A stretch of DNA of 64,000 nucleotides from Streptomyces megasporus (GTDB lineage Bacteria; Actinomycetota; Actinomycetes; Streptomycetales; Streptomycetaceae), in contig NZ_JODL01000044.1 in assembly GCF_000718985.1 (NCBI RefSeq), forward strand, positions 3,570 through 67,569. Reading direction: 5' to 3'. A program made the position numbers and the translations under genes. A model generated the notes under the pieces. The model was not told the origin of the DNA, made no database searches, and saw only the letters and a list, made by a program, of their open reading frames with translations. Below, one piece after another: positions 24,502 through 32,807 of the stretch. Each line of letters opens with the position of its first letter. Within the stretch, counting starts at the first letter, position 1.

Positions 24502-25079
24502 AGCCCACCGGACCCGGCCATCGGTGTGCCGGGAGAAGCCGGGACCTGTCCCCTGGCCGCGGGCGGCATCACGTGGCGGGCGATGCCCACGGACTCCCCC
24601 CGGGGAATGGTGTCCACGCCTTCCTCCGCCGCCGGCGGGACAAGGGCTTGAGCACCGAGGTGCACGACCGTCTGCGCGGGAAGGGCCGCCGCGTCGGCGC
24701 CGTCCGCGGTACGCGGGTGGGGGCGACAGGAAGAAGGTCGATCGGGTAGCCGTGCCGCAGGGCATGGAGACCGCCTGCGCCTTCGTTGGAGAGTGTCTGT
24801 CGGGTGTGGCCGGCGTCAGCGGTGCGGCCCAGATCCGGATCGGATGGGTAGGTGTCGTGGCCGGTACCGGAAGGGGTGGCCGGTCGGGGAGGCGGACGGG
24901 CCGGCCGCGGCGAGGTGCATGGTGTTCTGGGGGCGGTCGACCATTCGGGCCGCTTTCCACCGGCCGGTCGGAGCACGCCGAGGTGCCCTGTGGCATGGCC
25001 GGTGTCGCCGGCCGGGCCGATGCTCAGGCCGTGCAGTCGCCCGGTCCGGGAAGCGAGGGCCCCAAGGTGGGGGGACTGG
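24502..25079. other. Gene-free stretch
   Basis: Between the CsoR-type dyad and the TetR gene neither strand shows a frame with recognisable domains. Long frames here look like composition effects. No clear hairpin or dyad was found. Confidence 0.5.
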
Positions 25080-25661
25080 TCAGCGTGGGGGGCGCAGTCC
25101 GGCCAGGGTGACCGCGACGAGTCGGTGGACCGCCGCCTTGGAGGGCAGGCTCCCGGCCGCGGTGAGGGCGTGGAGGCAGTAGCTTGCGAGTTCGCCGGGT
25201 GCGATGTCGCCGCGGATGGCGCCCGTTTCCGCGCCCTCGGCGAGCAGGTCCCGCACGAAGTCCCTCAGGTGCTGCTGCGCCCGCAGGGCGTGCTCGCCCT
25301 GGTGCAGGAGTGCCGCGATCTCGGTGCGGTGGTGTTCGCGGTGCTCGTGGCAGAGGAGCGCGTAGGCCGTCAGGACGGCTTCGAGCCGCTTTCCCGGGCC
25401 GTCGGTCCGGTCGCGGATCTCGACGAGGTGGTCCAGGTGGCGGGCGATTTGGCGCTCGTGCCAGGCGGTCAGGATCGTCTCGACGTCGGGGAAGTACTTG
25501 TACAGCGTCGCGCGTCCGATGCCGGTCCGCTCGGCGATCCGGGACATGGTCACCGACGCCGGGCCGTGCTCGGCCACCAGCGCCGCGGTGGTGTCCAGGG
25601 TCGCGTCGCGTACCGCACGGCGGTGCGCCGCGATCGTGTCGTTCCACAGCTTCGGCACCAC
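25080..25661 (-). CDS. TetR-family transcriptional regulator
   Basis: About 193 residues from a GTG at 25659-25661. The N-terminal HTH is clear (VTMSRIAERTGIGRATLYKYF), followed by an all-helical ligand domain (HEHREHHRTEIAALLHQGEH). It is divergent from two small membrane-protein genes across an AT-rich spacer with CTGTACAG. It probably represses them and itself. The ligand is unknown; the His-rich helix hints at metal but is not diagnostic. Confidence 0.88.
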   Translation of the reverse strand: MVPKLWNDTIAAHRRAVRDATLDTTAALVAEHGPASVTMSRIAERTGIGRATLYKYFPDVETILTAWHERQIARHLDHLVEIRDRTDGPGKRLEAVLTAYALLCHEHREHHRTEIAALLHQGEHALRAQQHLRDFVRDLLAEGAETGAIRGDIAPGELASYCLHALTAAGSLPSKAAVHRLVAVTLAGLRPPR

Positions 25662-25684
25662 CCCAGTATGCGTGACGACAAAGT

Positions 25685-25728
25685 CTGTACAGTGTGCGTT
25701 GATAGCGACAGAGTGTATTGAAAAATAT
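25685..25728 (+). promoter_or_regulatory. Divergent promoter/operator region of the TetR gene
   Basis: The spacer is unusually AT-rich. It contains the perfect palindrome CTGTACAG (25685-25692) and, rightward, TTGATA (25699-25704), a 17-nt spacer and AAAATAT, a good -35/-10 pair for the gene at 25766. The palindrome next to the -35 box is where a TetR repressor would sit. Confidence 0.45.
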
Positions 25729-25765
25729 CGGCCCACTCGACGAGCCCAACAGAGGATGACGCCCC

Positions 25766-26023
25766 ATGACCGATCCCTCCCCCCGCCCCGGCGCCGACGA
25801 CTCCCCCGGAACGGGAGCCGGCCACGCGCCCGACCCCGGCATACCGCGCTGGGTGAAGATCTCCGGAATCACCGCGGCCGCCCTGGTCGCGCTGGCCGTC
25901 TTGGTGATGCTCCTCAGCGGCGGCGAGCACGGCCCCGGCCGTCACCTGCCCTCCGGCGCCGCGCACAGCCCCGGATCGCCGCATGGCCTCGACGGCCGGA
26001 CGTTGCCCGCGGACGGCCGGTGA
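25766..26023 (+). CDS. Small single-pass membrane protein
   Basis: The 85-residue product has a Pro/Asp-rich cytoplasmic N-terminus, one helix (ISGITAAALVALAVLVMLL), and a His/Gly-rich outer tail (GGEHGPGRHLPSGAAHSPG). Its stop shares one base with the start of the next gene. Unrecognised; it may be a partner of that membrane protein. Confidence 0.6.
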   Translation: MTDPSPRPGADDSPGTGAGHAPDPGIPRWVKISGITAAALVALAVLVMLLSGGEHGPGRHLPSGAAHSPGSPHGLDGRTLPADGR

Positions 26024-26538
26024 TGGCTCTGACCCCGCGCGCCCGCAGGTTCGCGCTCACCGCGCACATCGTCTCCTCGGTGGGCTGGCTCGGAGCGGTC
26101 GTCGTCTACCTGGTGCTCGCCGTCACCGCCCTGACCGGACACGATGCCCAGACGGTCCGCGCCGTGTATCCGGCCATGGAGCTGACGGTGGGGTTCGTCA
26201 TCGTCCCCGCGAGCCTGGTCTCGCTGCTGACCGGGGTGATCTGCTCGCTGGGCACCGCGTGGGGTCTGCTGCGGCACTACTGGGTCCTGGCCAAACTCCT
26301 GCTGACCGTCCTGGCGACCCCGGTCCTGCTGATGTACGCGCGGTCGATCGGCCACGTCGCGGACGTGACCACGCGGACGTCCCCGTCCGGTGCCGTGCCC
26401 GACGCGCTGCGGGATCCCACCCACGCGCTCCACTCCGGCGGCGGCCTGCTGGTCCTCCTCGCGGCCACGGCCCTGGCCGTGTACAAACCGCGCGGCATGA
26501 CCGGATACGGGCTGCGCGCACGGTCACGCGCGTCATAG
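26023..26538 (+). CDS. Four-helix integral membrane protein (DUF2269-like)
   Basis: The 171-residue protein has four hydrophobic helices: HIVSSVGWLGAVVVYLVLAV, a second with VGFVIVPASLVSLLTGVICS, a third with YWVLAKLLLTVLATPVLLMY, and a C-terminal one. The H-x-x-S-S-V-G-W-x-G start fits DUF2269/CopD-like heme- or copper-linked membrane proteins. Overlap with the preceding gene suggests coupling. Function unknown. Confidence 0.6.
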   Translation: MALTPRARRFALTAHIVSSVGWLGAVVVYLVLAVTALTGHDAQTVRAVYPAMELTVGFVIVPASLVSLLTGVICSLGTAWGLLRHYWVLAKLLLTVLATPVLLMYARSIGHVADVTTRTSPSGAVPDALRDPTHALHSGGGLLVLLAATALAVYKPRGMTGYGLRARSRAS

Positions 26539-26736
26539 GGGAACCGCCCCGCTCCCCCCGAGTCGCGGAAGGCCAAGCATGGCTCTTCGGGGTAAACCGT
26601 GATGCAAGGCGGCCTTACGGAGGTTCCCACCGGCCCCCGGTCGGCATCCGTGACACTCACCACAACATCCCATAGGCGCGCCTCGCAACGGGGATCAGCC
26701 GCTCGACGGCCGCTCTCCACACGTAGGATGGTCCGC

Positions 26737-27156
26737 GTGAATCAGCGGTTGCATCCACGGCTCCGCCCCCTGCAGGCGCGGTTGGTGCTGCTGGTTCTGG
26801 CGGTGCTGACGGGTCTGGCGGCGATGCACGGTCCGGCCACGGCCGGCCTGCCGGACAAGCCCCCTGTCCAGCCCGCCGGGCACTCGATGTCCACGTTCGC
26901 GGCGTCTGCCGATGAGTCTCACTGCTCCGACAGCAAGGCGTGCGCGGACTGTCGGCACGGGGCGGACGGCCACGTGGATCACGCGGACCCCACCTGCGCG
27001 GCCGCCGGCACCTCCGGCGCGCCGGTCCTTCCCACACCGGCTCCCGCCACGGTGGCCGCGGCGACCGATGCGTCCGCCGCCGCACAGCGACCCGCGGACT
27101 CGCTCGACAGCCGTGCTCCGCCGTCGCTGAGCGAACTGCAACTCCTGCGCATATAG
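26737..27156 (+). CDS. DUF6153-like secreted Cys/His protein
   Basis: About 139 residues from a GTG at 26737 (an in-frame ATG is at 26728). N-terminal helix (LVLLVLAVLTGLAAMHG), then a Cys/His-rich segment (SHCSDSKACADCRHGADGHV, DHADPTC), and the C-terminal end LSELQLLRI. TAGGAT at 26724-26729 lies seven bases before the GTG, so the transcript may be leaderless. It is upstream of a DUF305 gene. The Cys/His cluster suggests metal binding outside the cell. Confidence 0.6.
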   Translation: MNQRLHPRLRPLQARLVLLVLAVLTGLAAMHGPATAGLPDKPPVQPAGHSMSTFAASADESHCSDSKACADCRHGADGHVDHADPTCAAAGTSGAPVLPTPAPATVAAATDASAAAQRPADSLDSRAPPSLSELQLLRI

Positions 27157-27251
27157 GCACAACCGGCGCCCGCCGTCTCCCGTCCGGGAGCGGCCACCGC
27201 GCCCCGCCGCGCCCTTCCCACCCCTTTTTCGCGACAGGAGTTCGCACCACC

Positions 27252-27884
27252 ATGACCGCACACCGTTCCACCCTGCGCCGGGCCGCCGCCGCGGCGGCCG
27301 CCGTGACCGCCGCCGTCGTCTTGGCCGCCTGCGGCAGCGACGACGCCTCCACCGGCAACGCCGGCCCCGGCGAGTCCTCCCCCGCCGCCTCCGCCCCCGC
27401 CTCGGCCGCCGAGCACAACGCCGCCGACGTCGCCTTCGCCCAGGGGATGATCCCCCACCACCGGCAGGCGGTGGAGATGGCCGACCTCGCCGCCGACCGC
27501 GCCGCCTCTCAGGAGGTCAAGGACCTGGCCGCCGAGATCAAGAAGGCCCAGGGTCCGGAGATCGAGACCCTCACCGGCTGGCTGACCTCCTGGGGCGAGG
27601 ACGTCCCCGCCGAAGGCGAGATGGACCACGGAGGCCACGGCGCCCACGGCATGGCGGGGATGATGACCCCCGAGCAGATGGAGGAGTTGGAGAAGTCCTC
27701 GGGGAAGGCCTTCGACACCGCCTTCCTGGAGATGATGATCGAGCACCACCGGGGCGCGGTGGCCATGGCCGAGACCGAGAAGGAGAACGGCTCCTACGGC
27801 CCGGCCAAATCCATGGCCGAGGACATCATCACCACCCAGAACGCCGAGATCGACACGATGAACAAGCTCCTCGGCAAGGAGTGA
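27252..27884 (+). CDS. DUF305-family lipoprotein, probably copper binding
   Basis: The 210-residue protein has a lipoprotein leader (VVLAACGSD) and two DUF305 repeats, each with a His pair: FAQGMIPHHRQAVEMA and LEMMIEHHRGAVAMA. The linker is Met/His-rich (MDHGGHGAHGMAGMM). DUF305 proteins are ferritin-like helical bundles found with copper-resistance genes. The gene ends in a strong terminator. Two further members are at 31966 (broken) and 37962. Confidence 0.92.
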   Translation: MTAHRSTLRRAAAAAAAVTAAVVLAACGSDDASTGNAGPGESSPAASAPASAAEHNAADVAFAQGMIPHHRQAVEMADLAADRAASQEVKDLAAEIKKAQGPEIETLTGWLTSWGEDVPAEGEMDHGGHGAHGMAGMMTPEQMEELEKSSGKAFDTAFLEMMIEHHRGAVAMAETEKENGSYGPAKSMAEDIITTQNAEIDTMNKLLGKE

Positions 27885-27893
27885 TCCGACGGG

Positions 27894-27922
27894 GCCGGGG
27901 CCCGCACCGCGCGGGCCCCGGC
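27894..27922 (+). terminator. Hairpin terminator after DUF305 gene
   Basis: GCCGGGGCCCGC-ACCGC-GCGGGCCCCGGC, a perfect 12-bp stem starting 10 nt after the stop. Confidence 0.75.
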
Positions 27923-27999
27923 ATCCGCCGCGCGCCTGGCTCACCCTTCGTCCAGCCGTGGCCATGTCACAGACACCCTGGCGTGCGCCCCGGCCATGG

Positions 28000-28490
28000 T
28001 CACGCCGCGCAGAACACCACGAGCATGGCCACGCCGGGCACGACGGATCCCGTCAGGACGGCTTCTCGCGCTGCACAGCGGTGCAGGCGGTGCTGCACTG
28101 TCTGACCGGCCGCGCCGTCGGGAGGGTCTGGCGGTGGTCATCGGCACCGTTCTGGGGTTGCACAACGGCGCCATCGTGGCGCCGGCGGCCGTCTTCGGCT
28201 GCGCGCCTGACCGTGTGCGGCGCGCTGCAGGCCGGACCGCCCTGTAAGGAGCACTCAAGGTGGCCTGGGCCGCCGACACCGTCTCGATCCTGACGATGGG
28301 GATCGTCGACAACGCCATCATGCTCGCCACTCCCCGAAGTGATGCAGGCAGGTCTGGCCGGCCGACTGTGCTGGGGCGACCTGGCCCCCGCTCTGACGGT
28401 GACCGTGGTCCCTTGTGCTCGCTGTGCCGGTCAACCGCTGTCTGATCGCCCACGGCTGTGGACGCGCGGCCGTTCACGCCCATCACCGCC
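28000..28490 (+). pseudogene. DUF4396-type membrane protein, multiply frameshifted
   Basis: Pieces in three frames follow the order of a DUF4396 protein: HHEHGHAGHDG, VQAVLHCLTGRAVG, VIGTVLGLHNGAIVAPAAVF, WAADTVSILTMGIVDNAIML, MQAGLAGRLCWGDLAPAL and AVPVNRCLIAHG ... VHAHH. At least three shifts separate them, and conserved Trp/Arg are changed. Intact relatives are small membrane proteins near copper genes. Name from memory; the frameshifted state is visible. Confidence 0.65.
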
Positions 28491-28647
28491 GGCCCGTCCC
28501 GGTTCCCGGACCCGATGACGGCCGCTCCCATCGGCGATGGGTGCGGCCGTCGGTTTGCAGTGCCCCTGTCAGGGTTACCCTCCACGGCCACGGCGCGGCC
28601 TCGGGTTCGCGCCGACAGAGAAAACGCACACAGAGAGGGTGACCACC

Positions 28648-29058
28648 ATGACCACGATGGTCAGGGACATGCTGCGGACCTACCCGGCCGACCTGGGCGG
28701 CGTGAACCGCGAGGCACTGGAGCGCTGCATCAACGAATGCTTCAACTGTGCCCAGGCCTGTACGGCGTGCGCGGACGCCTGTCTGTCGGAGGAGATGGTC
28801 GCCGAACTGCGCAAGTGCATCCGCACCAACATGGACTGCGCGGACATCTGCGAGGCCACCGGCAAGGTCCTCTCGCGGCACACCGGCTACGACGCCAACA
28901 TCACCCGCACCCAGCTCCAGGCCTGTGCCATGGTCTGCAAGTCCTGCGCGGAGGAGTGCGAGCGCCACGCCGACATGCACGAGCACTGCCGGATCTGCGC
29001 CGAGGCGTGCCGCCGCTGCGAGCAGGCCTGCAACGAGTTGCTGGCCGCCTTGGGCTGA
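28648..29058 (+). CDS. Four-helix-bundle copper-storage protein (Csp/DUF326)
   Basis: ATG after GAGAGGGTGA. The 136-residue protein has regularly spaced cysteines along four helices: RCINECFNCAQACTACADAC, KCIRTNMDCADICEATG, ACAMVCKSCAEECERHADMH and CRICAEACRRCEQACNELL. This is the Csp pattern, where Cys line the core of the bundle and hold many Cu(I) ions. No export signal, so it is a cytosolic store (Csp3-like). It ends in a strong terminator. Confidence 0.93.
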   Translation: MTTMVRDMLRTYPADLGGVNREALERCINECFNCAQACTACADACLSEEMVAELRKCIRTNMDCADICEATGKVLSRHTGYDANITRTQLQACAMVCKSCAEECERHADMHEHCRICAEACRRCEQACNELLAALG

Positions 29059-29091
29059 GTCCTCGCTGATCTGCGGTGCGGCAATGGGCGT

Positions 29092-29123
29092 GGGCCGCCG
29101 CAACGCTCTCGTTGCGGCGGCCC
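29092..29123 (+). terminator. Hairpin terminator after the Csp gene
   Basis: GGGCCGCCGCAACG-CTCT-CGTTGCGGCGGCCC, a perfect 14-bp stem with a 4-nt loop, 33 nt after the stop. Confidence 0.8.
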
Positions 29124-29148
29124 GCAGCCGTCGCCGTGCGGGAAACCG

Positions 29149-29475
29149 TCAGGACGAGCAGGGCTTTGTCCGAGGAGTTCGGGGTGGTTGCTGCGCTCGG
29201 CGTGCCATGGCGGTGAACAGGCCGGCCAGCAGGCAGCGGGTGGCCGGGGGGTTCGCCGTGCGGCGCAGGTCGGCGACGGTCGAAGGGGCCCTCACGGTGT
29301 CTCTCCCTTCTGTCCGACTCCGGCCCGCGGCGGTGAGGTGGTCGCGAAGCCGGTCGTCGGTGGGCTCGACGAGGACGGTGCCGTCGGCCGGGACGAGGGC
29401 GGGAACGCGGCGGGCGCCGCGTTCCCGGCGGTACACCGCCTTCGTGGCCTTCTCGGCGGCGTCGGTTGCGGGCAC
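29149..29475 (-). CDS. Hypothetical protein, doubtful
   Basis: A 108-residue frame (MPATDAAEKATKAVYRRERG, LVEPTDDRLRDHL) has reasonable amino-acid composition but no recognised domain and no Shine-Dalgarno site before its GTG. It lies between decayed genes and could itself be part of one. Confidence 0.3.
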   Translation of the reverse strand: MPATDAAEKATKAVYRRERGARRVPALVPADGTVLVEPTDDRLRDHLTAAGRSRTEGRDTVRAPSTVADLRRTANPPATRCLLAGLFTAMARRAQQPPRTPRTKPCSS

Positions 29476-29639
29476 CGAGCCGTACCGTAGGCCTTGATCT
29501 CTCGCACTGAGGCTCCCGAAGGGTAGGGGTGCCGCCGGACTCGGACGGCGGGCCCGTGTTCGGCGGCACCGGTGGACGGCTTGAACGCGGGGCGGGGTGT
29601 CGGTGGGTTTCGGCCGTCCGGGACTGCCCCTGTTCGGTA

Positions 29640-29990
29640 TCGGGCTCGGCGGCCTCCATGGCGGGCGCGAGGCGCAGGGTGAGCCACACGATCAGGGTCC
29701 CGGCGGGGGCGGTGACGGCGGCTTCGCGGAAGGCGACGAAGAAGCCGTTGTTGGTGAGGGCACCGGCGTTGCCCGGCTCCCGGGCGCCGGGGGTGGCCAC
29801 CACCGCGGTCATGGCCACCGAATCGGGAGCGGCACCCGCCTGGTGGCTGATGTTGACCAGGCCGGAGGCCGGACCGCCCTCCTCGGGGCGGGCGCTGGAG
29901 ACGGCGGTACCGGCGAGGGAACGCCGGCGACATGCCGACCGCCACCAGGGGGCGGGCAGGGCGCCGGCCCAGAAAGTGCCGTTGACCTCC
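29640..29990 (-). pseudogene. MFS (14-helix drug exporter) C-terminal remnant
   Basis: The minus strand reads LAGTAVSSARPEEGGPASGL, VNISHQAGAAPDSVAMTAVV and FREAAVTAPAGTLIVWLTLR, the loop and last helices of EmrB/QacA-type exporters (SARPEEGGxASGLxNxSxQ). Just upstream the homology continues in another frame (LVAVGMSPAFP). No start and no N-terminal helices remain. A second small MFS remnant is at 35835-35985. Confidence 0.7.
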
Positions 29991-30050
29991 GGGCGCCGCA
30001 GTGATCACCATGCTCGGCCGGTTTGTGGCGCCCGTGCCGCAGGCCCGTGA

Positions 30051-30596
30051 TCAGGAGGAGGATCGCCGTCGCAAGCACAACCGAACGGCCACAACAGTCA
30101 CGATCGGCGGCACGGCAGCCGCGTACAGCAGCAGCCCGGTCGGTGTTCCGCTCTCCGGACCGGTGCGCAACAGATCGGCGTGCGCCTGCTGGTTGATCGT
30201 CAGGGCCGCTGCGGGCAGCAGACCCAACACGAGGGCGGCCCGACGGTGCGTCACCCGCAGATTCAGCCACCGACCACTCACCCGGCCGACGGTTTCACGC
30301 ACCAGCGCAAGAACGGCTCCCGGGACGAGCACCAGGCTGAGCGGGTTGTAGCGCCAGGCCTCGTCCCACTGTCCCGACATCATCGCGTGCACCCCACGGG
30401 TCCCACCGCACAGCGGGCCCATCACCCCCAGGTAGTGCAGCGGCCCGTGCAGATCCACCGGAGGCAGTCCGACGACGGCCATCACCGCTCCCGCGGTGAT
30501 GCCAACGGCCGCCAAGGGGCCCATCCAGCGATGGCGGTCCCGGCTCTCCCAGACCGGACGGCACGGCAGCCACTGCCGTCCACAGCCCCTCGTCAC
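30051..30596 (-). CDS. DUF2752-family membrane protein
   Basis: GTG start after GGGAGGGAG. The 181-residue protein has the DUF2752 signature GLPPVDLHGPLHYLGVMGPL followed by CGGTRGVHAMMSGQWDEAWR and YNPLS, then two or three more helices. In other actinobacteria such proteins are small membrane proteins of unknown role. Context (copper genes on both sides) is the only clue here. Confidence 0.75.
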   Translation of the reverse strand: MTRGCGRQWLPCRPVWESRDRHRWMGPLAAVGITAGAVMAVVGLPPVDLHGPLHYLGVMGPLCGGTRGVHAMMSGQWDEAWRYNPLSLVLVPGAVLALVRETVGRVSGRWLNLRVTHRRAALVLGLLPAAALTINQQAHADLLRTGPESGTPTGLLLYAAAVPPIVTVVAVRLCLRRRSSS

Positions 30597-31006
30597 ACCA
30601 TCTCCCTCCCCGAGTGTCGATCGCCGTCTCCGCTCCGGTCCCGGCGCGGCCTGGGCAAGACCATTGTCGGTGCCGGTCGGGCTCGCCCACCCACCGGGGG
30701 CACTCCCCTGATGTCGGAGAGCGAGATCGACCGCCGGCCCCGCCCCCTGGGGGTTGGGCGGCGCTTCGCTCCGGAAACCGACTGCTCGGCTCGGCGCACA
30801 AGAAGGACATCGGTTTCCCGCATCCTCGATGCCCCGTGGTGACACCGCGGCGGGACGAGACCGGTGCCGGGTCCCTCAAGCCGCCTGCGGCACCCTCCGC
30901 ACCGGCCCGGACAATGTGCCGTTTAGGTTGGATCTGGCCGCGAACCGCCCCGGCCGTACCGGCGTACCGCGGCCGGTCTCCCACCACACCAACGCGAGGA
31001 TCTTCG
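30597..31006. other. Intergenic stretch upstream of the beta-propeller lipoprotein
   Basis: About 410 bases with no recognisable frame on either strand. It contains the divergent promoters of the DUF2752 gene and of the gene at 31007. CCGTACCGGCGTACCGCGG near 30948 is suggestive but not a clean dyad. Confidence 0.4.
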
Positions 31007-31882
31007 ATGTCCGTCCGCTTCCGTTCCACGATCTCCGCCGCAGCGATCGCGCTGGCGGCCGTCCTGGCCGGCTGCTCCGGCGACTCCGGCAGTCCGTCCT
31101 CGGAAGAGGATTCCTCCGTGTCCGGCGCCGACATCAGCCACGTCCACGGGCTCGGCGTCAACCCCGGCGACGGAAAGCTCTACGTCGCCACCCACCACGG
31201 CATCGTCGCCGTGGACGACGACGGCTCGGCCCGACGCATGGGCGACACCGCCGACTACATGGGCTTCACCGTCGCCGGCGCCGACACCTTCCTCGGCAGC
31301 GGCCACCCCGCCGAGAACAGCGACGCCCCCGCCAACCGCGGCCTGATCAAGAGCACCGACGCCGGGAAGACCTGGCAGACCCTCTCGCTCGCCGGCGAGG
31401 CCGACTTCCACGCCCTGGAACACGCGCACGGCACCATCTACGGCTACGACAGCACCAATGGGCTGCTGCGCGTCAGCGAGGACGGCGAGACCTGGAAGGA
31501 CCGCGCCGAACTGGCCGCCCTGGACATCGCCGTCAGTCCCGAGGACCCCGACACCGTCCTGGCCACCACCGAGAACGGCGTCGCGAAGAGCACCGACGGC
31601 GGCGAGACCTTCACCGACGGAGACGGTCGCGTTCTGGCCTACCTGTCCTGGGCCGAACAGGGCGAGCTGTACGGGATCGACCTCGACTGCACGCTGCACC
31701 GCAGCACCGACGGCGGCGAGAGCTGGACCGAGACCGGTACCGTGCCCGGCGGCCGGCCCCAGGCCCTGACCGCGGTCGACGCCGACCACGTCCTGGCCGC
31801 CACCGCCGACGGCATCTACGAGTCCGAGGACGGCGGCAAGACCTTCACCGAACGCCTGGCGATGTCCGAAGACGCCCGTTAG
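31007..31882 (+). CDS. BNR/sortilin-like beta-propeller lipoprotein (F510_1955 glycosylhydrolase family)
   Basis: ATG six bases after GCGAGGA. The 291-residue protein has a lipoprotein leader (AAVLAGCSGD), the HVHGLGV start, and repeated propeller blades of the form S-x-D-x-G-x-T-W: KSTDAGKTWQTL, VSEDGETWKD, KSTDGGETFTDG, RSTDGGESWTETG, ESEDGGKTFTER. These proteins are labelled glycosylhydrolases by homology, without proven activity. Copper-island neighbours are typical. A perfect terminator separates it from the convergent DUF305 pseudogene. Confidence 0.85.
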   Translation: MSVRFRSTISAAAIALAAVLAGCSGDSGSPSSEEDSSVSGADISHVHGLGVNPGDGKLYVATHHGIVAVDDDGSARRMGDTADYMGFTVAGADTFLGSGHPAENSDAPANRGLIKSTDAGKTWQTLSLAGEADFHALEHAHGTIYGYDSTNGLLRVSEDGETWKDRAELAALDIAVSPEDPDTVLATTENGVAKSTDGGETFTDGDGRVLAYLSWAEQGELYGIDLDCTLHRSTDGGESWTETGTVPGGRPQALTAVDADHVLAATADGIYESEDGGKTFTERLAMSEDAR

Positions 31883-31916
31883 AGCCGCAGGAGAAACTCC
31901 CCGGCCCGTAGGGCGT

Positions 31917-31948
31917 GCGGTGGCCGCTCCTGTGGGAGCGGCCACCGC
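31917..31948. terminator. Bidirectional hairpin terminator
   Basis: GCGGTGGCCGCTCC-TGTG-GGAGCGGCCACCGC, a perfect 14-bp stem with a 4-nt loop between two convergent genes. Confidence 0.85.
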
Positions 31949-31965
31949 GGACGGGTGCCGGAGTG

Positions 31966-32639
31966 TCAGCGGTCCTGCTCGGACAGCCAGGTGCGGAAGT
32001 CCGCGATCTGCGCCTCCTGGCTGACAATGCCCGCGGTCGCCGCGACCTTCAGCTGGGGGTGGTCGGCCCGGGACTGCACCTCGAGGAACTCGATGATCCC
32101 GGAGTTGTGGTGCGGGATGATGCGCCGCACGAACTCGATGTCGAACCTCTCCCCCCTTGGGCACCTCGCGCAGCTCGGCCATCATGCGCCGCTCCTCGCG
32201 CTCCATGGCCGCGATCTCCTTGCGCGCCTCTTCCGGAGCCCGCTGCAGGGCCTGCTCGGGGGCGAGGCCGTACCACTCCTTCAGCCAGCGGGTGAACTGT
32301 TCGATCTGGTGCCGCTGGTTGGCGATGATGTTCTCCGCGTGGGTGCGGACGCGCGGGTCGACGCCGCGCTCGAGTTCGAGCTGGGCCATCTCGATCGCCG
32401 AGCGGTGGTGGGGGGTGATCGCCGCGAGGAAGGTGACCTCCAGCTTCCTTCCGTTCAGCTTGGCCAGGGTCTCACCGAACTCGTAGGCTCACCGGGGAGA
32501 TCGGCAGCGGCCGGGAGTGGGCGGCCCGGCCCCGGCCGACGGCTGGTGCCTCGGCCGGAGCCCTCCAGGCGACGGCCGCCGGAGGGACGGTGAAGGCCAG
32601 GGCGGCGATGGCGGCCCGGCGGGTGATCGATGACTTCAT
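31966..32639 (-). pseudogene. DUF305-family exported protein, two frameshifts
   Basis: An ATG at 32637-32639 starts an exported leader (MKSSITRRAAIAALAFTVPP). The frame is lost near 32490 and the DUF305 body runs in another frame: FLAAITPHHRSAIEMAQLEL, HAENIIANQRHQIEQF. Inside a run of six G at about 32155-32160 it shifts again and ends with EFVRRIIPHHNSGIIEFLEV and FRTWLSEQDR to the stop at 31966. The second shift is a one-base change in a homopolymer, so a sequencing error or phase variation cannot be excluded. Confidence 0.78.
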
Positions 32640-32807
32640 GAAGGTCCTTGGTGTGCCGGCGAGAGAACGACACAGCTGGAAAGCAGCCGCGCGATCCCCT
32701 GCCGCGACGGCCCGGTCCGCGAACCTCTCCGGACCACCCATCCGCCCGGTCGGCCCACACGGTTCACCCGATCGGTCGGGGCGGTGGAACCCCGGACCGG
32801 GCGGGGG

